A stretch of 64,000 bases of DNA from Hyperoodon ampullatus (GCA_949752795.1 OX457060.1:2212501-2276500); one strand, 5' to 3'; numbered from the stretch's first letter, positions 44,820 to 56,425 are shown. Notes: generated from the letters alone by a model not told the origin. Translations and numbers: made by a program.

Positions 44820-45364
44820 TCTGTGGCCAAATGGGTCTTTCTCCCCCTTTACAGGAGCAGCCCGTCATGGCCACAGCCCAGCACTCCTAGGAATTAGACC
44901 TTTACTTGCCAGCTCGTTACCGTTTCCCACAAACTGGTCCTGTACAGAGGCCACAACTTCGCCTCTGGCATCATCACCCCCTGGATTTTCCTGACAAGGG
45001 AAACCTTCCCCTCCTTCCAGTCTGCCTACAGCAGACCATCCAGCAACCCCACAGCAGGAAATCAATCCAAAGGAGCCGGAAACGGGTGGGTCCTGACTTT
45101 GGATTTTAAAACTGGAAACCAGTAAAGTCTGACTTGTAGGGCTATGGGTGGAAAGAACCTAGTTACAGTGGTGTCTAATGGGAGGAAGGGAGACCAAGCC
45201 ACTTTCCTGATGTTCAGAGTTTTATATAAGGGGCAGGGGTCTCTGGCAGTGATGTGGAAGCACAAAAGACTTCGGGGGCAAGCAATCCTAAAAGCAGAAA
45301 TATAGCCACGATTATTGCATGTACTCCCATTGATAACAATGAGGACAGTAACTGTAATAATAAG
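44820..45364. other. Unannotated stretch, nothing recognised
   Basis: No repeat or exon recognised. Confidence 0.35.
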
Positions 45365-45523
45365 AGAAGAAGGCTAACGTGTGTTTACGACGTGCCAGGC
45401 TCTCTCCTAAGCTTTTAGCACATAGCTTTGAATCTTTTGCAATAAATTACAAGATGTTTGTCTTTACTATCCCTGCTTTGCTGATGGAAAATGGGAGCAC
45501 AGAGAGGTTAAATAATTGCTTAG
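45365..45523 (-). mobile_element. MIR, antisense, target of a SINE
   Basis: 'gtgtttacgacgtgccaggc', 'ctctcctaagcttttagcac' and 'ggagcacagagaggttaaat' form the reversed MIR, cut by the SINE that starts at 45524. Confidence 0.75.
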
Positions 45524-45730
45524 GGCTTCCCTGGTGGCGCAGTGGTTGAGAGTCTGCCTGCCGATGCAGGGGACACAGGTTCGTGCCCCGGTCCGGGAAG
45601 ATCCCACATGCCGCGGAGTGGCTGGGCCCATGAGCCATGGCCGCTGAGCCTGCGCGTCCGGAGCCTGTGCTCCGCAACGGGAGAGGCCACAACGGTGGGA
45701 GGCTCGCGTACCGCAAAAAAAAAAAAAAAA
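45524..45730 (+). mobile_element. CHR-family SINE, young
   Basis: Starts 'ggcttccctggtggcgcagt'. The A box 'tggcgcagtgg' and the B box 'ggttcgtgccc' are present, with an A-run of about 18. The duplication 'aattgcttag' (45514-45523) recurs as 'aattgcctaa' (45731-45740). Confidence 0.95.
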
Positions 45731-45894
45731 AATTGCCTAAAAACAATTAGAACTCATGATTAGCCTGACTCTAGGGAAGGCACTCTCGAATCAAATGTAA
45801 AGATATTAATTTGCATCATCTCAGCCCTCAAAGCACTTTCCCACTGGTGGTTTCATTCTGGTGCCCAGAGCAGCAGGCAGAAATCCTTCTGTCC

Positions 45895-45995
45895 ATTCTT
45901 GAGATGAGGAAACTGAGGTCAAGAGACTGGTCCAAGGAAAAAAGTGACCACTGCCATCCCTGTTCAGTGTCTGGTATATCCACACAGCAGAGCCC
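45895..45995 (-). mobile_element. MIR fragment, antisense
   Basis: 'ttcttgagatgaggaaactg' and 'aggtcaagagactggtccaa' follow the reversed MIR core. Confidence 0.7.
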
Positions 45996-46021
45996 CATAG
46001 GATAATTGAAAGGGTTAACAG

Positions 46022-46196
46022 TTATTGAACAATTACTACATGCCTGCCAGGAATGGTGTTAATCCATTAGCACGTGCACATTCAATCTCATAATAGTCTC
46101 ATGAGGTAGAGACCAGAGAGGTCAAGGAACTTGTTTGAAGTCACACAGCTAATAGTCAGTGGTCACACAGCTAATAGCCAGTGGTCAAGCTAGAAA
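46022..46196 (-). mobile_element. MIR SINE, antisense, with internal duplication
   Basis: 'attgaacaattactacatgc', 'cattcaatctcataatagtc', 'ggtcaaggaacttgtttgaa' and 'gtcacacagctaatagtcag' cover most of a reversed MIR. A 22 bp unit is duplicated at 46141-46184. Confidence 0.85.
46141..46184. repeat. 22 bp tandem duplication within MIR
   Basis: The unit 'tcacacagctaatagtcagt' plus 'gg' occurs twice, with one T/C difference. Confidence 0.95.
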
Positions 46197-46484
46197 CGCT
46201 CACATGCTCTTGCTGTGAGGGGAGCTCAGAGTCCAATGCAAACAGCTTCCTCACCACTACTTACAGAACTCGATGGGTCCCGGGTCCTGGGGCCTTTCTC
46301 GTTGGACGGCACTTCTGCAAGGTAACAGGGATCATGCCTGCTTCATTTCTCAGTGCCCACAAAATGCTTTCTCTGCACCACTCCACTGAATTCTCGTGCC
46401 GGGACCCTTCCAGGTATTTGGAGTTTTAATTCTTTGGAATGACTAAGCCCGTTGCTCAGAAGGCTGTTGTAAGAAAAGGCTGAG

Positions 46485-46818
46485 GGGGGCTTTCCTGGTG
46501 GCGCAGTGGTTAAGAATCCGCCTACCAATGCAGGGGACACTGTTTCGAGCCCTGGCCCGATCCCTGGTCCGGGAAGATCCCACATGCCACAGAGCAACTA
46601 AGCCCATGAACCACAACTACTGAGCCCGGATGCCACGACTACTGAAGCCCGTGCACCTAGCGCCTGTGCTCCACAACAAGAGAAGCCATCGCAATGAGAA
46701 GCCCATGCACTGCAACAGAGTAACCCGTGCTCATCACAACTAGAGAAACCCCACACAGAACAAGATCCAACACAGCCAAAAATAAATAAGTAAAATAAAT
46801 AAATTTTTTAAAAAAGAA
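46485..46818 (+). mobile_element. CHR-family SINE, long form
   Basis: About 334 bp, starting 'ggggctttcctggtggcgca', with the A box 'tggcgcagtgg', a B-box region 'tgtttcgagccc', 'actactgagcccggatgcc' repeats and an (AAATAA)n-like tail. The TSD 'aagaaaaggctgag' lies at 46471-46484 and again, identical, at 46819-46832. It is longer and more diverged than the copies at 19 kb and 45.5 kb, so likely an older subfamily. Confidence 0.95.
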
Positions 46819-46832
46819 AAGAAAAGGCTGAG

Positions 46833-48130
46833 AGGTCTTTTTTCTCTTAAATGATAACCGTCTAAGGCAAAAGCACTTCAGCTTTGCCCCTGAGGAAGAA
46901 TGTGGATCCAGCTTCTATTTTTGCTGGGGGTGACTCCTCGGCTCATCCACTGAGCGTTTTTGTTTAAATGCTCAGATAGACCCTGCCCGGAGCCTGCCAG
47001 CTTCCTTTGACTGCCCACCAAGCTCTGCCATTCGTTCTCCAAATTGACCCCCTAATCAAATCTTCAGGACTTTTAATTTTCATAAACATGAATATGGAAA
47101 ATGAAGGGGCCCGGGAGAGTTATGGAGAGAGGCCCGCTGCTGCCCGGATGGGGAAGGTCAGGGCGCTTCCAGGTGAAAAGTGCCTGCCAGGGGGCCCCTG
47201 GACACCCCTTGGGCACTGGGCAGCCCCTGGGCTGAGCCTTCAGAGAGGATGGCTCTTAGGAGGTGTCCCCTGGATTCATTTTAAAACTGAGCCAAGAAAA
47301 ATTCATTTTGTCCAAAAAGGCCAAGGGGAAACTTCCTGCTTTGGCTGAGATGGCCATTGGCAGAAGCAACGTCTCCACCCTGCACAGCAAGGTGGTGAGG
47401 TGCTTGGGGCAAGGATCTGGCAGCCTTCTGGGCGTGCTGTCCACCGGGCCCGATATTAGTGCTTCAGATTTGCCTAGGAGATTCAGAGCAGAATTTGCAA
47501 TTCATGACTCTTTAGCTTTCTTATTTTCTCCATGTGTAACCCTTGAACGCACCTGAGCCCCTCACTTCTCCTCTCTTCTATCCCTGATGTGGAGGGGCTC
47601 CTGGGGAGGCTCCTCCGAAGCTTCCAGTGTGAGATCCTGCCAGCACCTGGATTTCAGAGAACAGTGAGACAACACATTTCCATTGATTAAGCACCCAGTT
47701 TGCTGTGGGCAGCTCTCGCAAACTTGTACAGGGGGCTTTACCAGCCAAAACAAAACAAACATAAACAAAAAACACCTCTAGCTACAAATGCAGGACTTAG
47801 TGAATAAGTGGGTAAAAGAAGTTCCCCCGTGGGGTTCCAGAAACTCACTACGCAACTTCTAGGGTCTGTGCTGGCGACTCTTCTCACTGTGAATAAGAAG
47901 GGAGAGACAGTTTGCAGAACCAAATGGAGGCGGGCGTGCAGAGGTGGGGGTGAGAGGGAAGGCAGCAGCAGCTTCATCATTAATTTTTGAAAGTAATTTA
48001 CAAGGCTCATTAAAAATCACGGCTTTTCTATAGTTCAGGGCTGTGTTATGGAGTTCCACATCTGCTTTCCTTTGATGAACCAGGGGTCAGACAGACCAGG
48101 ACTCCAAAATCTAGAAGTCTGAGATTAGTA
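46833..48130. other. Unannotated stretch, no gene recognised
   Basis: No repeat recognised. An AT-rich block at 47970-48040 ('tcattaatttttgaaagtaa', 'ggctcattaaaaatcacgg') stands out and could be a conserved regulatory element, but that is only a guess. Confidence 0.35.
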
Positions 48131-48475
48131 CCTCTAACATTTATTAGGTGTGTATGAGAGGAACTGTGAGATCTTGTTTTATTCTCCAAACAATCCTGCC
48201 TAGTAGATATTTTCATCCCTTGTTTTTTTTTAAATTGAAGTATAGTTGACTTACAATGATTCAGGTGTTCAACAAACTGATTCAGTTCTACATATATATG
48301 TGTATATATATATGTATTTTTCTTCAGATTCTTTTCCATTATAGATTGTTATAAGATGTTGAATGTCGTTCCCTGTGCTGTACCCCTGTTTTGAGATAAC
48401 ACTGAGAATCAGAAGGACTAAGTTACTTGCCCAAGCTCACAAGTTAGCTGTGTATTGGAGGAGTATTTACCTCCA
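48131..48475 (-). mobile_element. MIR, antisense, split by an L1 3' end
   Basis: Left half at 48131-48225 ('gatcttgttttattctccaa', 'cctagtagatattttcatc'), right half at 48392-48475 ('ttgagataacactgagaatc', 'acttgcccaagctcacaag'). Together they make one reversed MIR. Confidence 0.75.
48226..48391 (-). mobile_element. Cetartiodactyl L1 3' end, antisense
   Basis: 'ttaaattgaagtatagttga', 'ttacaatgattcaggtgttc' and 'tgttgaatgtcgttccctgt' are the reversed 3' UTR end of an artiodactyl L1. Short and 5'-truncated. Confidence 0.8.
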
Positions 48476-49741
48476 AAACGCATATTCTTTTCAAAACAAT
48501 CAATTTCTTGTGGATCAAGTGTCTCCCTTAGGTTTTCTGAGATGATGACCTTGGTGTCCTTAGCCCTGAAATAATGCCCCATTCTTAGTAACCCAGTGAA
48601 TGCTTTTCTAGCTCCATGTGGCAAATCTGGGGTCTCCACCACTCACTCCTCATTTCTTAGGGTCCCATGTCACAGGGTACTAGGTAGAGTGACAAGGTCT
48701 GCAGATTGAGAACTCCCCTTTGTACTCTCTGGGTCATCAGGGTGGCCCAAGACCGGTTTCATTACTGTGTAGATTATATTCTGCTGGCATGTGAAGACCA
48801 TCTGAGAGCACACTGCACAGAGACGGGCCATCTAGAAGCATATGGTAGGACTACAGCCTGCCACAGGCACAGTTCAACAAGCAAGTCAGCTCTATTTCCA
48901 TTGGCTTCAATGCCAAGTTTAAGTTGGCTTCGATGCACGAGTTCCCACGTTCCTAGTCTTTAAAGGAAAATGAGCTCTTTCTGGTGGGCCTTCAGGGACA
49001 AGTTCAGGGACCCGAGTTCTGGTTCCTCTTTCCAAAGCCTTCTGAGCCACCTTGGTCTGCTCTCCCCTTGAGCACGGCCCTGGGTCCTTTCATTTGCTCT
49101 TATAGTGAGTACGTGACGATACCTGCGTCACTGCATAGCACTAACTTACTTCTTTGGTCCAGGCTCTCGTCACCACCCTGACCTCTGTTATGATCCCGCT
49201 CCTGTCCTGGAGCCTCCTCCTGAGCCCCAAGATGCCCACAGCCACCTGGTTGTCACTTCTGTGGCATTTGCCTTTTGCACCTGGGCTGTGTTTCATTTCT
49301 CATAAAGGGGCAGCACATGGATTTAGAAAGGGCTTCCTCCTTGGAACCCACCATGAATGGAACGCCTCCCCCATCCCAATGCTCCTTACTTCAGCCACGA
49401 AATTAGCTTTCAGCTCTCCGGGTATTCCTTGTTGTCACTTTTCAATTTAGCCTCCAAATTAGTCACCCGACAGAGAAATGATCTCCCCTCCAAACTCTTT
49501 TCATCTGCAGTGACATCTCCATCCCTGGAGTTATTGCTTCATACAGACCAATAATTGGAGAATAAACTGACCTTGGCTCCTCTGAGGGTACAGCTCTGCT
49601 GACTGCAAACCACCCCCAAGGCTTGTGTCCAGCATCCTCTAAGCAGTGTTCATGTACGGCTGACTTCATCGTACCTGAGAGGGCTACCACCTTCAGAATA
49701 CTCTAGTGTTTCTACTCCTTTGAGGACTCATTATGTGATGG
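48476..49741. other. Unannotated stretch, no gene recognised
   Basis: Moderate GC content. Several 60-100 codon frames without recognisable domains, no repeat recognised. Confidence 0.4.
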
Positions 49742-49857
49742 CAGTGGTTCTCAAACTTGAGGGAGCCACCTGGAGGCTTATTAAAACCAAATGACTGGGC
49801 CCTACCACCAGATCATCTGATAAACAGGTCTGGGGTGGGGCCTGAGAATTTATGCTT
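49742..49857 (+). mobile_element. MER5-type element, left half
   Basis: Starts 'cagtggttctcaaacttgag' and continues with 'aaaaccaaatgactgggccc' and 'gtctggggtggggcctgaga'. The right half is missing where the L1 begins. Confidence 0.8.
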
Positions 49858-50800
49858 CTTTTTTTTTTTTACATCTTTATTGGGATATAATTGCTTTACA
49901 CTGTTGTGTTAGTTTCTGTGGTACATCAAAGTGAATCAGCTATATGTACACATATATCTCCCCTCCCTCTTGAGCCTCCCTCCCACCCTCCCTATCCCAC
50001 CCCTCTAGGTCATCACAAAGCACCGAGCTGATCTCCCTGTGCTATGCGGCAGCTTCCCACTAGCTATCTGTTTTACATTTGGTAGTGTATATATGTCCAT
50101 GCTACTCCCTCACTTCGTCCCGGCCTCCCCTTCCTCCCTTACGTTCTCAAGTCTGATCTCTACCTCTGCGTCTTTATTCCTGCCCTGCCACGAGGTTCAT
50201 CAGTACCACTTTTCTAGATTCCATATATATGCATTAGCATACAGTATTTGTTTTTCTCTTTCTGACTTACTTCACTCTGGTTGACAGACCCTAGGTCCAT
50301 CCACCTCACTACAAATTACTCAATTTCGTTTCTTTTTATGGCTGAGTAATACTCCATTGTATATATGGGCCACATCTTCTTTATCCATTCATCTGTCGAT
50401 GGACACTTAGGTTGCTTCCATGTCCTGGCTATTGTATATAGTGCTGCAATGAATATTGTGGTACATGTATCTCTTTGAATTATGGTTTTCTCAGGGTTTA
50501 TGTCCAGTAGTGGGATTGCTGGGTCATACGGTAGTTCTACTTTTAGTTTTTTAAGGAACCTCCATACCGTTCTCCATAGTGGCTGTATCAGTTTACATTC
50601 CCACCAACAGTGCAGGAGTGTTCCTTTTCTCCACACCCTCTCCAGCACTCTTGTTTCTAGATTTTTTGATGAATGGCCATTCTGACTGGTGTGAGGTGAT
50701 GTCTCATTGTGGTTTTGATTTGCATTTCTCTAATGATTAGAGATGTTGAGCATATTTTCATGTGTTTGTTGGCAATCTGTATGTCTTCTTTGGAGAAATT
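49858..50800 (-). mobile_element. Cetartiodactyl L1 3' end, antisense
   Basis: T-run, then the reversed 3' UTR ('catctttattgggatataat'), then the reversed ORF2 C-terminus. On the minus strand (50648-50316) it still reads '[20 protein letters not shown]' and 'CPSTDEWIKKMWPIYTMEYY'. The 0.94 kb copy is 5'-truncated. Confidence 0.9.
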
Positions 50801-51255
50801 ACATTTCTTTTTTATTTTTTTATTAAGGTATAGTTGATGTACAATATCGTATACGTTTCAGGTGTACAACATAGTAATTCACAATTTTTAAAAGCTGTAC
50901 TCCATTTATACTTATCATAAAATACAGGCTATATTCCTTGGCTATACAATATATCCTTGTTGCTTATGTAGTTTATACATAGTAGTTTATTCCTCTTAAT
51001 CCCCTGCCCCTACTGGCCCCTACCCCTTCCCTCTCCCCACTGGTAACCACTAGTTTGTTCTCTGTATCTGTGAGTCTGCTTCTTTTTTTTATTCACTAGT
51101 TTGTTGTACTTTTTAGATTCCACCTATAAGTAATATCATATGGTATTTGTCTTTCTCCATCTGACTTATTTCACTTACCATAATGCCCTCCAAGTCCATC
51201 CATGTTGCTGCAAATGGCAAAATATCATTCTTTGTATGACTGAGTAATATTCCAT

Positions 51256-51275
51256 TGTGTGTGTGTGTGTATGTG

Positions 51276-51332
<57 letters not shown>
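51256..51332. repeat. Compound (GT)n(TA)n microsatellite
   Basis: GT repeats followed by long TA repeats with single G interruptions, grown at a site that is naturally GT/TA-rich in this L1 3' region. Likely highly variable. Confidence 0.95.
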
Positions 51333-51333
<1 letters not shown>

Positions 51334-51545
51334 TTTTTTTTTTTTTTTTTTTGCAGTACGCGGGCCTCTCACTGTTGTGGCCTCTCCCGTTGTGGAGCAC
51401 AGGCTTCAGACGTGCAGGCTCAGCAACCATGGCTCAGGGCCCTAGCCTCTCCGCGGCATGTGGGATCTTCCCGGACCGGGGCACAAACCCATGTCCCCTG
51501 CATCAGCAGGCAGACTCTCAACCACTGCACCACAAGGGAAGTCCC
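51333..51545 (-). mobile_element. CHR-family SINE, antisense
   Basis: T-run of about 20 at the left, 'gttgtggagcacaggcttca', 'ggatcttcccggaccggggc' and 'ccaccacaagggaagtccc'-like ending at the right. The reversed A box 'ccactgcacca' carries one change. Inserted in the older L1, next to the microsatellite. The 159-codon plus-strand frame across it is not a gene. Confidence 0.9.
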
Positions 51546-51639
51546 AATCATATTTTTATCCATTCATCTGTTGATGGACTCTGGGGTTGCTTCTATATCT
51601 TGGCTATTATAAATAATGCATCAGAGCTGGTGTGTCTCA

Positions 51640-51752
51640 TCCTTTGTGAGGACAGGAGTCAGAGCCATCCTAGGCAGCATGTCATCCCCAAGGCCTGGCT
51701 AGTGACTAGTAGCCGGTCAGAAAATATTTGCTGAATGAATGAATGAACAACA
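51640..51752 (+). mobile_element. L2 3' end (sense)
   Basis: 'ccccaaggcctggctagtga' and 'gaaaatatttgctgaatgaa' followed by GAAT repeats are the L2 3' end. Confidence 0.7.
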
Positions 51753-51834
51753 TGAACTTGATCATTGTCTTATTAGGATATTAGCCTACATTTAAATCAG
51801 GCAGAATTTTAGTACCTTATGCATACACTACCAC

Positions 51835-51905
51835 AGTGGTTCTCAAGATGTGATTCTTGGACTGGTAACACCAACATCACCTGGGAACATCTTAGAAATG
51901 CAAAG
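51835..51905 (+). mobile_element. MER5-type element, left part
   Basis: 'cagtggttctcaagatgtga', 'caacatcacctgggaacatc' and 'ttagaaatgcaaagtctctt' give the MER5A left end; the right end is not seen. Confidence 0.75.
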
Positions 51906-52021
51906 TCTCTTTGCAGACCAGCTCTGATGATATGGTGGGCTCAGAATGACAGGAGGGGAAGTACAGGCTGCTCCTGAAGCTCAGAGCAGGAGTCCCAGAC
52001 CAGTCTGATGTGTGAATGAGA

Positions 52022-52580
52022 GAATAAGGGAGAAGGGAGAATTCTTGTAAGAATTCCTGAAAGAAGTGGCATCTAAGCTGGATCTTCAAACAGAAATAGG
52101 AGTGAGCCAGAGGAAGTCAGGAATGGGTTATGTTCCAGGTAAAGGAGAGAGCAGGTATAAAGATCTGGGGAGAGCTATGGCATGGCATGATGTGGAACCT
52201 GAAAGTTCAGGTAGTGGGGAGGGTGGCTGTGTGTGAGAGGAGGATGGCGAGTAGAGAGAGAGACTGGAGGCTGGAGCTGACCATGGTGACAGGTGATACT
52301 GGGGCAGGGGCTCTTCAAGTAGTCCTTGGACCAGCAGCATCAGCATCACTTGGGAACTTCTTAGAAATGTCAGTACTTGGGCCCCATATAGACCTACTGA
52401 GTCAGAAACTCTGGGCGTGGGGCCCAGCTATCTATGTTTTCACAAGCCCTCCAGGGAATCTGATGCAGCTCAAGTTTGAGAGTTACTTGACTAGAGAAGT
52501 GGGCAGAGGCTGGAGAGAGGCCATGCAGGTCCTAGTAGGGCGTCTGGATTTGATCCCACAGCAACCACAGCACAGAATCA
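52022..52580 (-). mobile_element. L2 fragment, antisense, split by MER5
   Basis: 'agaagtggcatctaagctgg', 'atcttcaaacagaaatagga' and 'gcaggtataaagatctgggg' fit the reversed L2. It is interrupted at 52303-52492 by a MER5A and may resume up to about 52580. Confidence 0.55.
52303..52492 (+). mobile_element. MER5A-type hAT element
   Basis: Near-complete: 'caggggctcttcaagtagtc', 'ccagcagcatcagcatcact', 'gacctactgagtcagaaact', 'tggggcccagctatctatgt' and 'ctcaagtttgagagttact'. About 190 bp, normal length. Confidence 0.85.
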
Positions 52581-52972
52581 TTTCTCAGTAACACATATTT
52601 GCTGCTTGATTGAACAAGTGCAAGATTTTAAACAAAATGGTAACGTGGCTTACTTGCATTTTCAAGGGATCTCTTTGGCCAATGTGGAGATTGTCTACAA
52701 CATCATTTCTGTGCATACCTTTATTCTCAGGGTTAGTTATCTCTTCACTGAAGTAAGGCCTTGGGGTTATATTCACAGGGGTCAGAAGGTGGAGGTATTG
52801 GCTGAGCCTGGCTCCCCACAACTTTCAAATATATTTCTTAATGTACCATACACCTACAATAGGATCAACTCAATCATTTTGTGGGAAGAAAGGATGTTCT
52901 GGTTTGTGAAATGTTCCTGACAGCTGAGGTTGGACAGGCTCATGCTATGAAAGTCCTTGGGCTCAGGGCCCT
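52581..52972. other. Unannotated stretch, nothing recognised
   Basis: No repeat or exon recognised. Confidence 0.35.
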
Positions 52973-52974
52973 GC

Positions 52975-53000
52975 TCTGTGTGTGTGTGTGTGTGTGTGGT
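52975..53000. repeat. (GT)n microsatellite
   Basis: About 12 uninterrupted TG repeats. Confidence 0.95.
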
Positions 53001-54664
53001 GTTAGGATCTGCCTCTCCCATGGTTTTCTGCTGTTGACTGCTCTGATGGTGGAGGCTCAGAGCTGCAGATCTGAGCAGCCTCCGGGATCCAGCAGTGTCT
53101 CTGTGGCTCTGAGCCAGGTCTTGCTCTACCTTGTCCTGTACCCACTTCTGGTGCCTGCCTCCTGATTTGGGCATCCAGATTCTTAGGACCCTGCCTTCTG
53201 AGCACAAATACCAGCCCAGTGCCCCCCTGTGCCCCTTGCCTGTCTGCCTGGATCTTTTACCACCAAGGCTACCCTACAGGGAATGCTCTATCTAGAAAGG
53301 GCCCTTCCCACCTGCCCTGACCACACTCCCCCAATGGAGGCTAAGTGGGCCTAGTTGGAGGCTGCACCACATGACCTGTAACCAGAGCCTCACCAGCTGG
53401 ACCAAGGGTGATCGCCTGACCATCACTGCCTGCCTGGTCATCTGAGACTGTGCCCGGGCTAATGTCAGGCCAATTCAGACTCCTCCCTGTAGAATGTGGA
53501 AAATAGATCGGATGGAGCCATGAGCCTAGGGACTGAAGGAGCAGAACAATGGTGCAGGGGGGATGAGACCAGGACAGGCTCGGGGGCTTGAGCAGTCCCA
53601 GTCACGTGGGGACAGAAACCACCTGTTAGCAGGTTCTGGTCGGAGGAGAGCGGAGGCCTGACAGTGCAGGGACGGGAAAGCAGAGGCACCCAGGGAGAAA
53701 CTCATCCTCACAGCTTCCTTGCTTCCTGCCGCCTTTAAGTTCTAGTTTGTCCATGGCCTGGTGTCCCCCAGTTTCACTCCATGAGATCCAGCAAGATCTC
53801 TGCTCCACCCCGCCCAATGGCATTTTAAAAACTGGCTTGAAAGGTCTGTCTTCTTTGTGGCTTTTTGACCTTCAGTGGGCCTCCCTGTCACTGGCGGTGT
53901 GCCTGGGACTGACTGGTTCTATCCAGAGGTTGCCCTCCCACGTGGATGTCCAGCACGCCCACTTACACTGTGCTGTGCTTGGGAGGACCATCTGATCTGC
54001 AGCCCAGTCCTCCCATTCGGCTTCATCTTGCTACCTGGAGCCCTCTGGGCCCAGCAGTGGGAAGAGGCTGGCTGCGGACATGTGTGCATTGGTGTGACTT
54101 GGCCTTTGCAACTACTATGTGGAGAAATGGGCTGCAAGGTACTCAGGTCCCAGGCAGAGACACAGCCATGCTTTATACCACGTGGTCAGTGGTATCGTGC
54201 AGGCGGTATCTCCCTCTTAGACAAAGAGGTCTCAACTGGAGGCTGAACCACAGCCCCCCTTCATAAGGACTATTTCAGTAGGTTAACTTCATAGACACTT
54301 CGACTCAGGCCTGAGGATTTGGGGAAATGGAAGGTGAGTGTTCTGGCCTTGCTGCTTCCACACTTTTAGCCCATGTCAAGATTCCAGACTGTCAGACCTG
54401 ACTGACAGGCATGTGAACTGTGAAGCCGCACAGGGCTCCATGCTCAGGAACATCCCATGCTCGGTTTAATGCTCTGTCATCTCGAGATTCTTAATAACTG
54501 ATTAACAAGGAACCCTGCATTTTCATTTTGCAAAGGGCCCTGTAGGTAAGAAGCAAGTCCAGTGGAATGGGCCCTCTTCTGGCCCATTCCTGACTCCACA
54601 CCGATTTTTCCTTCACATGCACAAATCTGGCTCTGATTGCTCTAAGTTCTTGACACAGGTGCTG
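53001..54664. other. Unannotated stretch, no gene recognised
   Basis: GC-moderate and repeat-poor. The 123-codon (53875-54246) and 106-codon (53946-54266) plus-strand frames overlap and lack recognisable domains. Confidence 0.4.
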
Positions 54665-55190
54665 GTCTTGTTGCTTGTAAGCAAATATTTTTGAAAACCC
54701 GTGCTGTGCCAGGCACCATGCACTGTTCAGGGAGCTCTCCATTCAGGGAGGAGATAGATGCATAGCTGGAAAATCGACATATGCAGGGACAACTAATCTA
54801 ACCCAGCCATGGAGAGGGAAGAGCCTTCCTGAAAGAGTAGCGAGTGATGGGTGATTAGAGATTAGTCAAAGACTCTAGGCAGTTCAGCCTGAGCAAAGAT
54901 CTGGAGAAGTGAAGGTCACACTATGTCCAGGGAGCTTGAAACACTTAGGGAGGACTCAGTGTGAGGCCAGGAGTGACAGGAGAAGAGGCTGAGGGGCAGA
55001 CGGGGACAAGACCAGAGGGCCTTTTATATACTCAAGGAACTTGGAATCTTTGGCATCAAATGGGGAGCCACGGAAGGATCAGGAACAGGCAGGAACACGA
55101 TCAGATTTGCATGTGGGACAACCTTCAGGTGGCTGTGCTGTGGCCAGTGGATTAGAGGCAGTGAGCCTGGAGGGTGTCTGAAACAAGCTG
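54665..55190 (-). mobile_element. L2 LINE, antisense
   Basis: 'gtgctgtgccaggcaccatg' (3' end), then 'aagagccttcctgaaagagt', 'gcctgagcaaagatctggag', 'aatggggagccacggaagga', 'aacacgatcagatttgcatg' and 'tggctgtgctgtggccagt' follow the reversed L2 order closely over 0.5 kb. Confidence 0.75.
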
Positions 55191-55579
55191 CCCCATTACC
55201 GAAGGTTAGCTTTAGCTAGTCAGACTTGAGCTTCCTAGGAACAGGAATTCATTTGGCCCACTGCAGACTTTGCCTACAGATCTGAATTTTGCAAGCCCTG
55301 CTTGAAAGTTACTGGAGCTCTAATTAAGGCCATGAAAGGCTTTAATAGTGACCAGAGGTATGTTTCCTTCTCTTCCTCTTCACATGGTGCCAGAAGGAGG
55401 TGAGAACCCTTCTCTCTTCTCAGTTGGCACTGGCATCCCTTCCTAACTGTGGGCCAGCCCAGGTTCTGGAAACCCAGGGATTCTGGATGTCCAGGTGCCG
55501 ACTATTTACATGGCTGAAACTAGGAAGTCATAGCTTCTCCAAGTGCCTGCTCATTGGAAAGCACTGCTAAACAGGTAGG
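55191..55579. other. Unannotated stretch, nothing recognised
   Basis: No supported feature. Confidence 0.35.
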
Positions 55580-55955
55580 GTGCTGTGGTGGGCAGGAGTC
55601 TAAAGATGTCTCTCAAAATCCCTGTCCCGGATTATTCAATCAAACACTAACTTAAGTGCTGCTGTGAGGAGACTTTGAGAGGCATTAAGGTTGCTACTCA
55701 GCTGGCTTTAAGATGGGGTGGTTATCCCAGGTTGTCCAGGCAGACCCGTGGAATCACATGAGCTTTTAAAAGCAGAAGAGGGTCCCAGGAGAGATTCCCA
55801 GCAGGAGAAGGGTTTGATGTGCTGTTTCTGGCTCTAAGATAGAGGGGCCAGGAGCAAGGACCAGAGAAGTTACTAGGCACTAGAGGAGCACCGGCTGACA
55901 GCCAGCAAAGGCATGGGGAACTCAGTCCTACAACCTCAAGGAACTGGATTCTGGT
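55580..55955 (+). mobile_element. MaLR/ERVL-like LTR
   Basis: 'gtaaggttgctactcagctg'-type block near 55688, 'tggttatcccaggttgtcca', 'gtggaatcacatgagctttt', 'ggaactggattctggtaaca' follow an MLT1-like order. Ends are approximate and the subfamily is open. Confidence 0.6.
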
Positions 55956-56227
55956 AACACCCTGACTAAGCTTAGAAGCAGATCTCCACCCCTCCCACCC
56001 CAGCCTCCAATAGGAATGCAGCTGTCTGCGCCTTTCTAATCAAAACAGGCCCTAAAGGCAGGCCAGGGGCTTGAGCCTGGAGATGCACGAGGTAGAACAG
56101 TTTTGGGTGGCTCTGTGGTGAGGGAGGTATTACTTTAGGTGGGCTCTGAGGCTGGCTAAGAAACAGGCATGAGAACCTAGTTTCAGTCGACTGTAAGTTT
56201 CATGAGATGCAGGCACTAAGTACCTCA

Positions 56228-56415
56228 GTAGCTCGTGAGTGTGGACCTGGACTGGCAGGATCAGCATTACCTGGGAAATCAGAGAAAAGCAAATTCTTGG
56301 GCCCCACCTCAGACTTGCTGAATCAGAAAGTCTTGGGGTGAAGGCAGAAGTCTGTGTTTCACCAAGTGCTCCAAGTGGTCCTGATTCTGGCTCTTGTTTG
56401 AGGACCACTGGAGTA
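56228..56415 (+). mobile_element. MER5A-type hAT element
   Basis: 'ctggcaggatcagcattacc', 'cttgggccccacctcagact', 'tgctgaatcagaaagtcttg' and 'cttgtttgaggaccactgg' give a near-complete copy. Confidence 0.8.
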
Positions 56416-56425
56416 ATGCTAGTAC

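Larger units (their letters stand above)
50806..51625 (-). mobile_element. Second, older L1 3' end, antisense
   Basis: Begins with T-rich 'tttttattaaggtatagttg', then 'gtatacgtttcaggtgtaca', 'ttccacctataagtaatatc' and 'gagtaatattccattgtgtg', and after a microsatellite and a SINE resumes with 'tatccattcatctgttgatg'. A different L1 subfamily from the neighbour at 49858-50800. Confidence 0.85.

Noticed and set aside
51255..51734. 159-codon plus-strand frame starting with alternating residues
   Set aside because: It is the translation of a GT/TA microsatellite followed by an antisense CHR SINE and L1.
49742..51910. MER5 left half at 49742 and MER5 at 51835 as two halves of one element split by L1 insertions
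   Set aside because: Both pieces are left ends, so they cannot be complementary halves of a single copy.
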